Source of the DNA: Rapana venosa
Lineage: Eukaryota > Mollusca > Gastropoda > Neogastropoda > Muricidae
Assembly: GCA_028751875.1 (NCBI GenBank)
Contig: CM054157.1
Span: 53,100,413 to 53,164,412 of the forward strand
Reading direction: 5' to 3'
DNA: 64,000 nucleotides
This document shows, in pieces, positions 36,678-50,100 of the stretch. The position numbers and the translations under genes are program-made. The stretch's first letter is position 1; each line of letters begins with the position of its first letter. The notes beneath the pieces are model-generated. The model was not told the origin of the DNA. It worked only from the letters and a program-made list of their open reading frames with translations, and ran no database searches.

Positions 36678-39372
36678 TGCATCTCTCTCTGTCTTTGTTT
36701 CTGTTTCTATGTCTGTCTGTCTCTCAGCCTCTGTCTCTGTCTCTCCCTCCCCTCTTCCTCCCTCCCTCCCTCCCTCCCTCTTTCTCCTTCTTGCCTCTCA
36801 CTCCGTTTCTCTGTCTCCTGCTTCCTCACTCTGTCTCGCCTTCCATGCCCCTCCTCTCTCTCTCTCTCTCTTTCTCTCCCTTCCCCCTCTGCCCCCCTCC
36901 CTCTTCTCTCTGTCTGAAGATCAGCTTCAGGATGGCTACATTTAGGAATCATACCCTTCAAGGTTAATTAATTTTGTTTTGTGGATGTATTGTAATTGAG
37001 AAACTCTTTGCCGTGTCTGTTCTTTCTCTGTGTTCTCCTTTTCTGTCCCCTTCTCTTTTTCTTTGTTATCTTTTGGTGCGTTTCCTTTCACGCCTCTGTG
37101 TTTGTGTTCTCTTTCTATTTTTGTCTTAAGTCTTTACCCTCATTAAATTCCACTTGTTCTTGGTACTTAAAAAATAAATGTTATAAGAAGAGTTTTGGAG
37201 TTTTTAAAAAAAACAAAACTCCTCCTTTTCATCCAAAGCACTATGTTATGATACAATTTCAAGAAAATGAAATGGATATATACTCAAGCAAGAAGTATAC
37301 ATGTGGGGGTATGCACATGAACATACATGTACAAACGCAGGCATGCAAGTGCCCATCACACCACAAAGTTCTGTCTTGAGAAATTCAAGTTTGTTTTGAC
37401 TTTTACTTGGATTTTTGTGTGTGTGTTCCTCGGCTAGAGCTTCTGTGTTCACCAATGAAGATATTTTGCATATATTATTTATATATATATAATAATATAT
37501 AATAATATATATGTGACCGTTTTTTTTACTGACCAGTAAGGCAGCCACATTCGGGCTTCTGGTATGTTACTTCGATTTGACTGAAAGCAAGTGTCATACT
37601 CTCCTATCCTTTTTGCTTTAAGTGTAACACAGTTCTAACTCCAGTAAGTGTAAGGCTGTGTATGGTGATGATGACAATGATGATGATGTTGATGATGACG
37701 ATGATGATGGTGTTGGTCTTGTCCCCCAGGGCAGGGATAATCATGGGGTCGGCCAAGACTCTGGACATTCTGCGACAGAACCTTCAGAAAAGCATCAACA
37801 AAGAGCTGGACCAGACTGTGCGTCGATTTGTGGAGGTAAGGGGGGAGGGGTGGTGGGGGTGATGGCTTGATTTGTCTGTGCAAGATACAGCGCTATATAA
37901 ATTCCATTTATTATTTTATTATTATGGCAGCTGCCTCTGTCAAGAGTTCATACCCAGAAAGTCTTGTGAATTTTTATCATCTACCTTTTATTTTGATGAT
38001 AATGCAAAATGCGCATATATATATATATATATATATTTTTTTTTTTTACATCTAGTCCCATTGTGCATGCATTTTTGGGGTAAGTTTTGTCACCTGTTCC
38101 TCCAGCACAAATGGCCTATTCTTCTGAGAGGCAGAACAGGTTTTAGCATGTGTGCAAAACATTCTGCATGCATTGGCACACGGGACCTCAAGGTTCATCC
38201 GGAGGACTCTCAGGGGAGTGGAGTCAGTACTGATGTTAATTCCAGGGTAAAAATCTAACGTGCATGTTAGTGGTAGCTCAAACCCGGAATCAATCCTGGG
38301 CCATTAGAATGCTAGCACAACGTTCTAACCACCAGACTATGCCATCCCTCTGACTCGCATGAAACCCCCATCTTTCATAGAAGAGTAGACCAGCTATGGG
38401 TGGTGGTATGGGTGACACAAACGTACCCAGCACGCTTCCTGATGACCTCGAGAGGGATGGGCTCCGCTAGGTTCAGCTTGCCCCTACAACTGCCTGCAAA
38501 ACGAGTGCAGTGTCCCAACGACTTCTCTAGGAGTTAAGGGAGAAGTGCCATGATATGTGCCATTGTTAAAAATGCCTTCAGCGCCTGGGCTTCATCACAG
38601 TTCTTGATTACACCATTGATGCTGGGGGCAACAGCAAACAGAGAGGCTGTATGATCAGTGGCTTTCCCACTCATGGAATTCCAACTTAGTCTTTAGTGGT
38701 CGACTATGACTCTTTGACTAGGAGGCTTGACTTGCTACAGTCCTTGTGTGCTGCAGCCCTGGGGGCTAGTTGGCCTTTGGAGAACATCTCCAACGCTGAC
38801 TGTCCTTATGCCCACTTGGCCGAGAGAGTGGGGATATACTGTGGGCAAGACATCTCCATTATAATCAAATTTCTGCCCAATTTCTGAAACAGCAGCTGCC
38901 TGCTCTGCTGTTTTGGAGGTCATCGTCGAACACGATGGACAAAGATACGATGTTCAAGCCAAGAGGCAGATTTGTTATGTGTGTGTGCTGCCTGTGTTTG
39001 TGTGCAGACATTTTTCAAGCCGGCAGCGGAAAACATTCGGCGGAACAACGGAGCCGACTCTGTCAGCGAAGAACACATCAACACTGTGTGTCGTCAGATT
39101 TTTGAAGAGGTGAGTTGACATGATAGCCATTTTAGCTTTTTAAAAAACTTTGAAGAGTGTGTGTGTGTGGTGTGGTGTGTGTGTGTGTGTGTGTTGTGGT
39201 GTGTGTGTGTAGTAAATGTGTTGTGTGTGTGTGTGTGTGTGTGGTGTGTGTTAGTGTGTGTGGTGGGGTAAATTGGAGAACGTGTGGTGTGTATATGTTT
39301 CACTGTGTGTGTGAGTGAAGTAGAGGGAGGAAGGGAAAAATATGTGTGCATGTTCATGTGTGTGTGAAAAAG

Positions 39373-39438
<66 letters not shown>

Positions 39439-40718
39439 AGGGGAAACTTTAAAAAAAACCTGAAAAGAAGTTGTAGTATCAAAATATGACTGATGTGCTG
39501 TTGCATTGCATTGCAGGCCAAGAGAATGTACAGCACAGAGACACGACGCAGCCTCACCCCCATCACCGACTTTCCCGACAACGTGTCCGAATCGGGCAGC
39601 CTGAACGGCAGAAGGGTGTCTCCGGTCAGTTCTCTCCCTTGTCTTTAACTCTTTGCTGGGCATAGCGTCCCAAAACGGCCGAACCTATCCTTGGGCACAA
39701 CGGCCAAAAACGGCCGGCGACGTGACCGTCACTTCAGTGCGTTCATACATTCGAAATTCCCGCCAATCTCGCTTCAAATCTCGTCAAAATAAAAGCAACG
39801 AGACTGCCCACGAGACTTCCGCATGTAAATTGCAAATGGCGGTGGTTGGAGTGTGTTTGTGGCAAGTTTTGGAGGAAAAAAATCGCAATTTTTCCCACGA
39901 TGGACGCTATCTTCGAATCCGACATGTACGATCGTTTTTATGGCTTTCATGCCGAAAATATGACGCTGTGAGATGTGTATCCAGGCTCAAATATCGATGT
40001 AAGCGATCTGAGTAGTGTGTGTGCTTCTGACTTTGTTGATTGAAGTGAGAAAGACGGTTTTGACTACAATGAAGTTCGAGACGTAAATCGATCGTCAAAT
40101 CTAACTCGGCCGCTGCGCGTTTTGAATTCTGCTAATAGAATTGAGGAAATTATCGCGGATTTTGAGTTTGGCAACGGTTCACAACTTGATATATTTTGTG
40201 AATTGATTGCTATTTGGGACTTTTGTTACGGTAGCGGCTTGAACTGTAAAGTTAACATGCATCGCGATCGTCGGCGTTCTTTGGCAAACAAAATGGCGAC
40301 CGTCGGAATGTTTCATGTTTTCGTGCATCATTCATCAAAAAAACTAAAAACCCAACAGTAGGTTGAAAACTTTTCTTCTGTAATTGTTTCTGAATGTTTT
40401 ACTTTTTATTTGATCAAAATCCATGCATGCATTCCAAAGCTATTGCAACACTAACTGTGACACATACAAACCGATCAATGACCTTGCGTGTTTATGCATT
40501 ATAATTCTAAAATAAACAAAAATAACAACACACAATAGCAAATAGCAGTTTCTTTATTCATTTCTGCATTTTGCTGTGTTTATTTCATTAAAATCCATTA
40601 AACCATTGTGGAGTTATTGCATGTTAAATACACACACCCACTCAGAGGCCATCCACCTCCATTTTGCTTGCCCAGCAGGAAGTGATCAAATGATTTTGCT
40701 GTGCCCAGCAAAGGGTTA

Positions 40719-40754
<36 letters not shown>

Positions 40755-42656
40755 AGTGTGTGTATGTGTGTCAGAGTGTGTGTGTGTATGTGTGTGTGTG
40801 TTGTGTGTGTGTACTACTTAGGACTAGTTGTTGTGAGTTCTTGTCTTGTGTTTATCATTTTGCATGGTACGACAGTTGGTTCGTTGGATATTTGTAGTTT
40901 CTTCTTCTTCGTCGTCTAACTCTGAAACAGCAACTGTCATATGTCTGTCATATGAGCGAAAATGCATTGTGCTGCCATGAAGCACCTCACAAGGTGGGCC
41001 CAGCGCATCCAACTTCTGTAATTTGATGTCTTATGAATGATAAGATAGGCACTTGTCCATAATATTTTGTTGTGTGTGTTTTTGTGGGATGAAGTTATTG
41101 ACTGTTTGACGTTAAGAATTTGGTTTTTTTTTTTCTTCTGTGTTGTGCCTCCGCTAGAACTCTTGAGGTTCACCAATGGTGAGATTTTGCGTATATGCCT
41201 GACTTTTTACCCACCATGAAGGTAGCCGCATTCCGACTTTGGGGATGGTGTCTAAACACAATGCCTCTGTGCATGCATTTAAAAAAAACCCCTTCCATTC
41301 CTACCAGTACAAAATGGTCTACTCTTCCGAAAGGAGGAGCAGGTTTTTGATGTGTGTGCGAGACGTTCTGCATGCTTTCACACATGGGGCCTTGGTTTAT
41401 AGTCTCATCCAAAGGAATTTTTTGGGGAATGGAGTCGGTACTGATGTTAACTCCAGGGCAAAATTCTCCTTAAACAGGCTCTTCCATGGTGGCTTGATCC
41501 ACCAGGCTGTCCCACCCCCTGTTAACTCAATGAGGTTGTGCTGAATCTTAAGCTTTGGTACTCCTCTCCATCACTGTGATGTAGAATTACAAATTTTTTA
41601 AAACACACTAGTTGATGTTCAACTCAAGGGAAAGTACACTGGACTGTAGGGCAATCATTTTTCTAAACACAATTGCTTTCCTTGACCATAAGCTTGCCTA
41701 GTTTGCATGTGTTGGCTAATTTTGTTTGACATGTCAACAAGTGATATCTTTGGGATTTCAGGCTCTCCAGTGTTATGATTCTTTAAAAAAAAAAAATCTG
41801 TTGTACAAAAAGTGACACCAGATGGATTCAGCCAACTTCAGGAAACTTTACTTTGGTGAAAAATCATCACATTGTTTGAAGGGGACTAGTTGATGAACAG
41901 TTCAAGCCATGTAAGATAAGCAGCCCTAATTTTCCAAACTTTTTATTTTTCAGCATTCAGTGACATATTTTGAAAATTTGAAAAAATAAATACTGTCATC
42001 TCTTGAAAAACTGTGAAACAATCTCATAAATATTCATTATAAACTTTTCATTGATGCATAATGTGTATGTCATTATTATGTTGGGTAAGTCTGCTGAATT
42101 TTTCAATTATAGCCAAAATCACGCGTCACCACAAAATGGCGGGATCCATTTCATTGCGACTCCATTGAGTTAAGAATTTAATATCTGTTTTGAGTGATAA
42201 GGTAGTCACTAACTGGACATATATATATATATATATATATATATGGAAGTGATCTTTGAATGTTCATTGTCTTTTGATAGTACAAAACAATAGTGTTGTT
42301 GATGTTGTGTTGCAGACTCCCTTGTCCAAACGATTGAAGGCCTCTGACAGTGACTCGGAAAAAGGCAGCGACGGGGGTATACCCAAGAAAGTACCCAGGG
42401 TAAGGCTGAAGGTGTGACAATGGTAGAGAGATTGTTTTTTTGGAAAATCTTGTTTTACACTGGTCAGCCAAGATGTGTTGTATTTATCATCGTTCTGTTT
42501 ATTGTTATATGTAGGGTGTTAGTTTTGTCATTGGTGAAATATCACAGCAACAGTACAATTTGTTGTTAGTTATGCATTTCTGAAATTTGAAGATTTGGCT
42601 TGGGTAAACAGGATATAAATGTTTGTGTAATATGAGAACTATGCGTGTGTTTGTGT

Positions 42657-42737
<81 letters not shown>

Positions 42738-42817
42738 CGAAGGCATGCATGTGTGTTTGTGCGTGCATGTGTGTGTGTGTGTGAGAGAGAGAGAGATGTG
42801 TGTGTGTGTGAGAGAGA

Positions 42818-42853
<36 letters not shown>

Positions 42854-45744
42854 AGAGAGAGACGGACAAACAGAGACAGGGACAGGCAGAGAGTGATTGA
42901 GAGAGTGACTGAGGAAATGGATGACTAAACGATGGATTTGTGTGCACCCAAAAGACAACCACCATGCCAATAGACATAATGGCAGTTCTTGGACATGAAG
43001 AAACAGATGGTGATGGAAACGGGGAGGGGGCAGGAATGAGAAAGAGATAGAGACAGAGAGAGTGAGTGAGAGTGAGACACAGAGAGACAGAGTCAGAGAC
43101 AGAAAGTGGGAGAGAGTGCATATGTATGCATGTGTGTGTGTATGTGTGTGTACATGTGTGTGTATGCTTGTGTGTGTGTGTGTGTGTGTTAAACTTATCA
43201 ATGATTGATGTAGATGGAAAAAAAAATGAAATGAGCGAGAGAATGCGAATGCGAATGCGAAAGTTTTATTCATTACAGGCCTTGGCCCCTCATGAAGGGG
43301 TGGTGTGTATATAATCAACATTCCAAAACATGTTGCATAGGAAACATTTATGAACAGAAGAATAATACCTCAAGTACAGACAGTATTTCTGATTTTAAAA
43401 GCTTTATACAAATAAATTGCTGAGAGAGAGAGAGAGAGCGAGCGCAGGGTTTTGTAAACACTAACGTCAACATTTGTATTTGTTTCAGAGGAAAGGACGA
43501 CCTCCATTGAATTCTTCAGGGTAAATTTTTCCCCCCTCTTTTTTTGTTTTTGTTGCTCATATGTCTGTAGTCTGTATGTGTGTATATGTGCACATGCATG
43601 TGTGTGTGTGAGTGCGTGCATGTGTGCGTGTGTATGTATGTGTGTGTACGTGTGTCTGTGTGTGTGTGCACGCATGTATGTGTGTGTATGTTTGTGTATG
43701 CATGTGTGTGTGTGTGAAAAACTTATCAATGATTGATGTAGATTTAAAATTTTTTTTTATTGAATGTTTTAAAAAAATGACTTGGTGGATACTCATGTAA
43801 CAAGTCACACTTTTGAAAAAACAACAATGGAGTACAGTTTTGTATTTGATTTGGGAGAGGGGCCAAGACGGACTGCGAGGCAGCATAAATATTCTCTGTC
43901 CCCGTCTCTCTCTGCATTTCTGTCTGCCTGTCTGTCTGTCTTTCTGTCTATCTCTCTCTTTTGTATCTTCTTCAACTAACGCTCAGAAAGCTACTACTGA
44001 TATCTATCACCATGAGCCAAAATGTGTTGCAATGCAGTTAAGCGCCTGACAAATCAGGCCCAGCGCATCCGACTTTGGCATGGCTTTCTCTGTGTCTCTA
44101 TCCAGGGCTCTCTCCCTCTCGGTCTCTGTCCTCCCCTCCCCTCCCCTTCTCCATCTCTCCCCTCCTCCCTCCCTCTCTCTCTCTCTCTTTCTTTCTCTCT
44201 CTCTCTGTCTCTCTTTCTTCAGTAGATCAGTGTGTTCCTCCTTCTTCTTCCATCAATGACTAATGATGTTACCCCTGCATAACGCAGAAAATCTGTTCAC
44301 AGACGCAGCACGCCTCTGAAGCCAGCGATGAAGGCGGACTGTATAAGAGAAGGGCCCAAGGTATGGACGCTGCTCTCTGTTCGCTCTCCTTCCTGTTTTG
44401 TGCTAGTTAAAAAGGTAAAGGTGTCCCGTAACCTATAAGGTTGTAGGGGAGCGAGGCATCAGAGACCTCAATTTCTCTAGGGGTCAGCATATTAAGGGTG
44501 GCGCCCATCTCCTCTCCCTCGCTGCTTTACCTTCCCTGACCCAGGTACCCATTTACAGCTGGGTGAACTGGGGGACTATACTAAAGCCAAGACGTGCAAA
44601 CGGTCACCCATCCAACTGGTAACCACGCTCGACTCTGCTTAACTTGGCTGGGGGAAAGCGAGTGCTCTGACCACTGAGCTATCCCATCCCTTGTGCTAGT
44701 TAAGAAACCCAATTTCAGAAGAGGGTTATTATAAGAAAATCCCCAAAACAGCCAAAATGACAAAAATCTTGCTATAACAGGCACGCACATTTACAGAAAG
44801 AAACAAGGCGGGACAGATAGATGGTTTGTGCAGATGAAAAAGTACAAATAAAGTTGATGTTGAAAGGTTTTTTTGGTGTTTGTGTGTTAGTGAATTGTTT
44901 TGGTCGTATCTTGTCAAGTTGAAAGCTTATACAAAATTGATAAAGATGTTACTCTGTGACTGCAGATAGAGCTTGTATGACTGCATTTAAAAAAATGAAA
45001 GGAGAAAGTATGGTAAGCATTGAATATAGGATTGTTTCCATTTTTGCAACTGTTGATCTCCAGGGTGTTATATCTGAAAATCTGAAAAAGCTGTTTATGC
45101 ATTTTTAATCAAATTTTATTTGATGTAGAATTTTTTTAAACTGATCATCGAATCACTAATTTCAGCTGTAAGGTACTTATGAATCCAACAGCAACAAAAT
45201 GAAAAGTTGTGAAAGTGAACTTGACCACACAAAAATGTTGTAAAAATTTACATTTCGTAAATAATCTCTTTAGCTTAGAACTTAACATTATCTGCCAGTG
45301 CTGATGCCCCCAAATGTAAAAAAATCCCCAACAATTCATAAGTAAACTCTTTAGCTTAGAACTAGATGTTATCTGCCAGTGCAGACTCACCCAGAAGCTA
45401 TGACATTGACTACATGGTGTCACTGGTGGTGGTGGTTTCAGTGGGACCCAGAAAGAATCAAGTCGGACACGCTGTTCATCATGGGAGCAAGGGCCAACAA
45501 GTGAGTATTGTAACTGCTCTCTCACAGTTCCCTCCCCTTCTTTGTTCCATTTGCGTCGGGTAGTATCGGCAGTTTAACGACACCCAACTCTTCATCCTGA
45601 CTACCAATACGATTCAAAATTCGTCACTATCTTATTTGTTCTCTTCCTGGAGTTAACTATTTCAATATTTAATAACTTTTCATATGATTGTCCGATTTTT
45701 CTTTTTCTTTATTGAACAGCTTATATATAATATATGTATGTATG

Positions 45745-45798
<54 letters not shown>

Positions 45799-47057
45799 TT
45801 ATTTTAACAGTGAAAAATTGACTTCTGATGCAATGTGAGTCATGTGGTGGGGGGTTCACATAATTATGGCCTCTGTGGTCAGCTAGGTTATAAACAGGAT
45901 TGCATTGGATTGTTGATGTTATTATAGTGAAATAGTCATAATGAGCTCTGCTTTGGGCTGGGGTTTAAAATTTTTTTTAATGTATTTTTTGTACTGTGAT
46001 TTGAATCGACGCAGGAAGTAATTCACCGTGGTGTGTTTCAGAGCTCTGGGTTTGGGCAACACCAGAGGACGGCTGTACATCCGGCATCAAGATGTGTTCA
46101 AGGTCAGTCAGTCTCCTTGTGATCTCCGTTCGTTGTCTGTCTTGTCTGTTTGTTTGGTTTTTTTGTTGTTGTTCCTCAGCTAGACCTCCAAGGTTCACCT
46201 GAGATTTTGCGTATGCAGCCGTTTTTGCCCACCGTGAAGGTAGCTGCATTATGCCTTTGGGGAGGTGTGCTGGGTATGTTCATGTTGCCGTAACCCTCTG
46301 AAGGCTGACATGAATTATGGGATCTTTACCATGCATATTGATTTTCTGCATGTGTCTATACATGAAGAGAATGAAGACACTGGCATATCTTCACTCAAAG
46401 CTGACATTGAAGATCATTAAAAATCCCCACCCTAAATTCTCCAGACGATGACACCAAGACTCGAACCCACAACTTCACGGACCCACAGGATTGAAGTCGA
46501 ACGGTCTTAACCACTCGGCTATAGCGTCATCCTTCAGCACCTGGGCTTTATCACAGTTCTTGATTAAACCATTGACGCTGGAGGCAAAGTGAGAGGCTGT
46601 ATGACCAGTGGCTTTCTTTCCCACTCATGGAACTCCACTTTACAGCTTAGTCTTTAGTGATCGACTATGACTCTCTGACTAGGAGGCTTGACTCGCACAG
46701 TCCTTATGTGCTGCAGCCCTGTGGGCTGGTTGGCCTTTGGAGAACATCTCCAACGCTGACTGTCCTTATGCCCACTTGGCCGAGAGAGTGGGGTTGTACT
46801 GTGGGCAAGGCATCTCCACTATAATCAAATTTCTGCTCAGTTTCCAAAACAGCAGCTGCCTCCTCTGCTGTTTTGGAGGTCATCGTCGGACACGGGGACT
46901 GGATGTAAAAAAGCACATGAGTGCTTATTCCATTATCCTCAATACATAGCGTCATCCTATACGTTGTCACAGTTTGTTTTGTTTAACGAAATCCTCGATA
47001 CCCCAAGAGGGAGGGGTCAGAGGCCTGTTGAAATCTGAACTTTATGTGTGGTGTGTG

Positions 47058-47095
<38 letters not shown>

Positions 47096-47126
47096 TGTGG
47101 TGTGTGTGTGTGTGTGTGGTGTGTGG

Positions 47127-47178
<52 letters not shown>

Positions 47179-50100
47179 TCGGGTGACCCGGAAGACAAAG
47201 TGTGGCTGCACGACCAGAAACTGCTGCCGGCCACAGGGGGCAAGGCCTACCTGCTGATCATGGAGGACATCATCGACCTCAGCAAGACCGACGAGTACAA
47301 GTAGGTCCTCGGCCATGTCTCCTCCTCCTCCTGCTGTGGCTGCTGCTGCTTGCTACTGAAGGAAGGTGGCAGGACGGTTAAGACATTCGCCTGCCAACAA
47401 GTCAACCGTGAGGTTGTGGGTTCGATTCCCAGCCTCCCTCGCCCTTTCTTCCCAGTTTGACCCCAAAAAATCGAACTGAATGTCAAAGTCCTTTCGGATG
47501 AGACTATAAACCGAGGCCCCGTGTGCGAACGCACGCAGAACATCTTGCGCACGCGTTAAATCCTATTCCGCTTTTCGAAAGAGTAGGCCATTGTGTGCCG
47601 GTGGGAACAGATGACAAAATTGACAAAACTGCATACACACGGGGACTGGATGTAAAAAAAAGCACATGAGTGCTTATTCCATTATCCTCAATATAAAAGA
47701 ATAAAAAAAAAAAATACTGCTTGCTTACTTTCTTTTATTTCATTCGACAGCTGTCAGTTCCCTCTACTACTTTCAGCTGCTCTCCATCCCATCCCATCCC
47801 AGCCCAGCTGGTGCTGATTCTAGCAGGAACTGACCACACTTGGAATTGGTAAAAAGGAAGGGGCATGCTGATTTTAGCACGGTGGGCCTGGACCCTTGAT
47901 TGAGTTATTATCCTGGATGTGCTCGCTGTGGTTCCTTCCTTTCTTCCCATTCTTCAGCTACTGCTGTGGTGACGATGACTGCTATGACTACTGCTGCAGT
48001 GACTATGACTACTACTACTACTACTATGACTACTGTTACTTCTACTAGTACGACTGCTGTGACTACTGCTACAGTGACTATGACTACTACGACTACTATG
48101 ACTACTGTTACTTCTACTAGTACGACTGCTGTGACTACTGCTACAGTGACTTTGACTATTACTACAACTATGACTACTGTTCTACTAGTACGACTGCTGT
48201 GACTACTGCTACAGTGACTATGACTACTTTGACTACTATGACTACTGTTACTTTTACCAGTACAACTGCTACAACTTCTACTGTGACTATTGCCTGAATG
48301 AGTGTCCGGGGTTTTGAGGTGACAATGATGACGATGATAACGACGACAGTGATAATGATGATAGTGATGATGATATATATATATATATTTTTTTTTTCTG
48401 CAGAGACAGTCCTACGCTGATGATGCACGAGTGTCAGGGTTTGAGGTGCCAGTGATGATAATGACAATGATAATGACGATAGTAATGACAATAATTTTTT
48501 TTTAAAAACAGAGACAGTCCTACACTGATGATGCACGAGTGTCAGGGGTTTGAGGTGACAATGATGACAATGATAATGACGACAGTAATGACAATAATTG
48601 TTTTTTTTAAATAACAGAGACAGTCCTACACTGATGATGCACGAGTGTCAGGGGTTTGAGGTGACAGTAATGATAATGATAATGATAGCAGTAATGACAA
48701 TTTTTTCTTAAAACAGAGACAGTCCTATGCTGATGATGCACGAGTGTCAGGGGTTTGAGGTGACAGTGATGACAATGACAATGATAATGACGACAGTAAT
48801 GACAATAATTTTTTTTTTTAATAAACAGAGACAGTCCTACGCTGATGATGCACGAGTGTCAGGGATTTGAGGTGACAGTGATGATAATGACAATGATAAT
48901 GACAATAATGTTTTTTCTTAAAACAGAGACAGTCCTACACTGATGATGCACGAGTGTCGGGGGTTTGAGGTGACAGTGATGACAATGACAATGATAATGA
49001 CAACAGTAATGACAATAATGTGTTTTTTAAAACAGAGACAGTCCTACACTGATGATGCATGAGTGTCGGGGATTTGAGGTGACAATGATAATGACAATGA
49101 TAATGACAACAGTAATGACAATAATTGGGTTATTTTTAATAAACAGAGACAGTCCTACACTGATGATGCACGAGTGTCAGGGGTTTGAGGTGACAGTAAT
49201 GACAATGATAATGACGACAGTAATGACAATAATTGTTTACTTTTAACAGAGACAGTCCTACGCTGATGATGCACGAGTGTCAGGGGTTTGAGGTGACAGT
49301 AATGACAATGATAATGGCAACAGTAATGACAATAATTGGTTTTTTTTTTTAATAAACAGAGACAGTCCTACGCTGATGATGCATGAGTGTCGGGGGTTTG
49401 AGGTGACAGTGATGACAATGACAATGATAATGACGACAGTAATGACAATAATGTTTTTTTTTAAAAACAGAGACAGTCCTACACTGATGATGCACGAGTG
49501 TCAGGGGTTTGAGGTGACAGTGATGACAATGACAATGATAATGACGACAGTAATGACAATAATTTTTTTTAAATAAACAGAGACAGTCCTACGCTGATGA
49601 TGCACGAGTGTCAGGGGTTTGAGGTGACAGTGATGACAATGACAATGATAATGACAATAATGTTTTTTCTTAAAACAGAGACAGTCCTACGCTGATGATG
49701 CACGAGTGTCAGGGGTTTGAGGTGACAGTGATGACAATGACAATGATAATGACAACAGTAATGACAATAATTTTTTTTTTTAATAAACAGAGACAGTCCT
49801 ACGCTGATGATGCACGAGTGTCGGGGCTTTGAGGTGACAATGATAATGATGACAGTAATGACAATAATGGTTTTACTTTTAACAGAGACAGCCCTACGCT
49901 GATGATGCACGAGTGTCGGGGCTTTGAGGTGCCGGAGTTCATGAGGATCAAGATCAAGGAAGCCATGAGGACCGTGAGATCCGACAGCAAGCGCAGCCGC
50001 TCCCGATCCCCACTGGGCGTATGTTATACCTCCTTTTTTTTGTTTTTCCTTCATTTTTTTGTTTGTTGCTCTGTAGCGCTCTGAACTCCTCTTTTCTTCT

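Noticed and set aside
42566..43321. 251-codon Ser/Leu/His-rich minus-strand frame
   Set aside because: GA and TG microsatellites read in frame.
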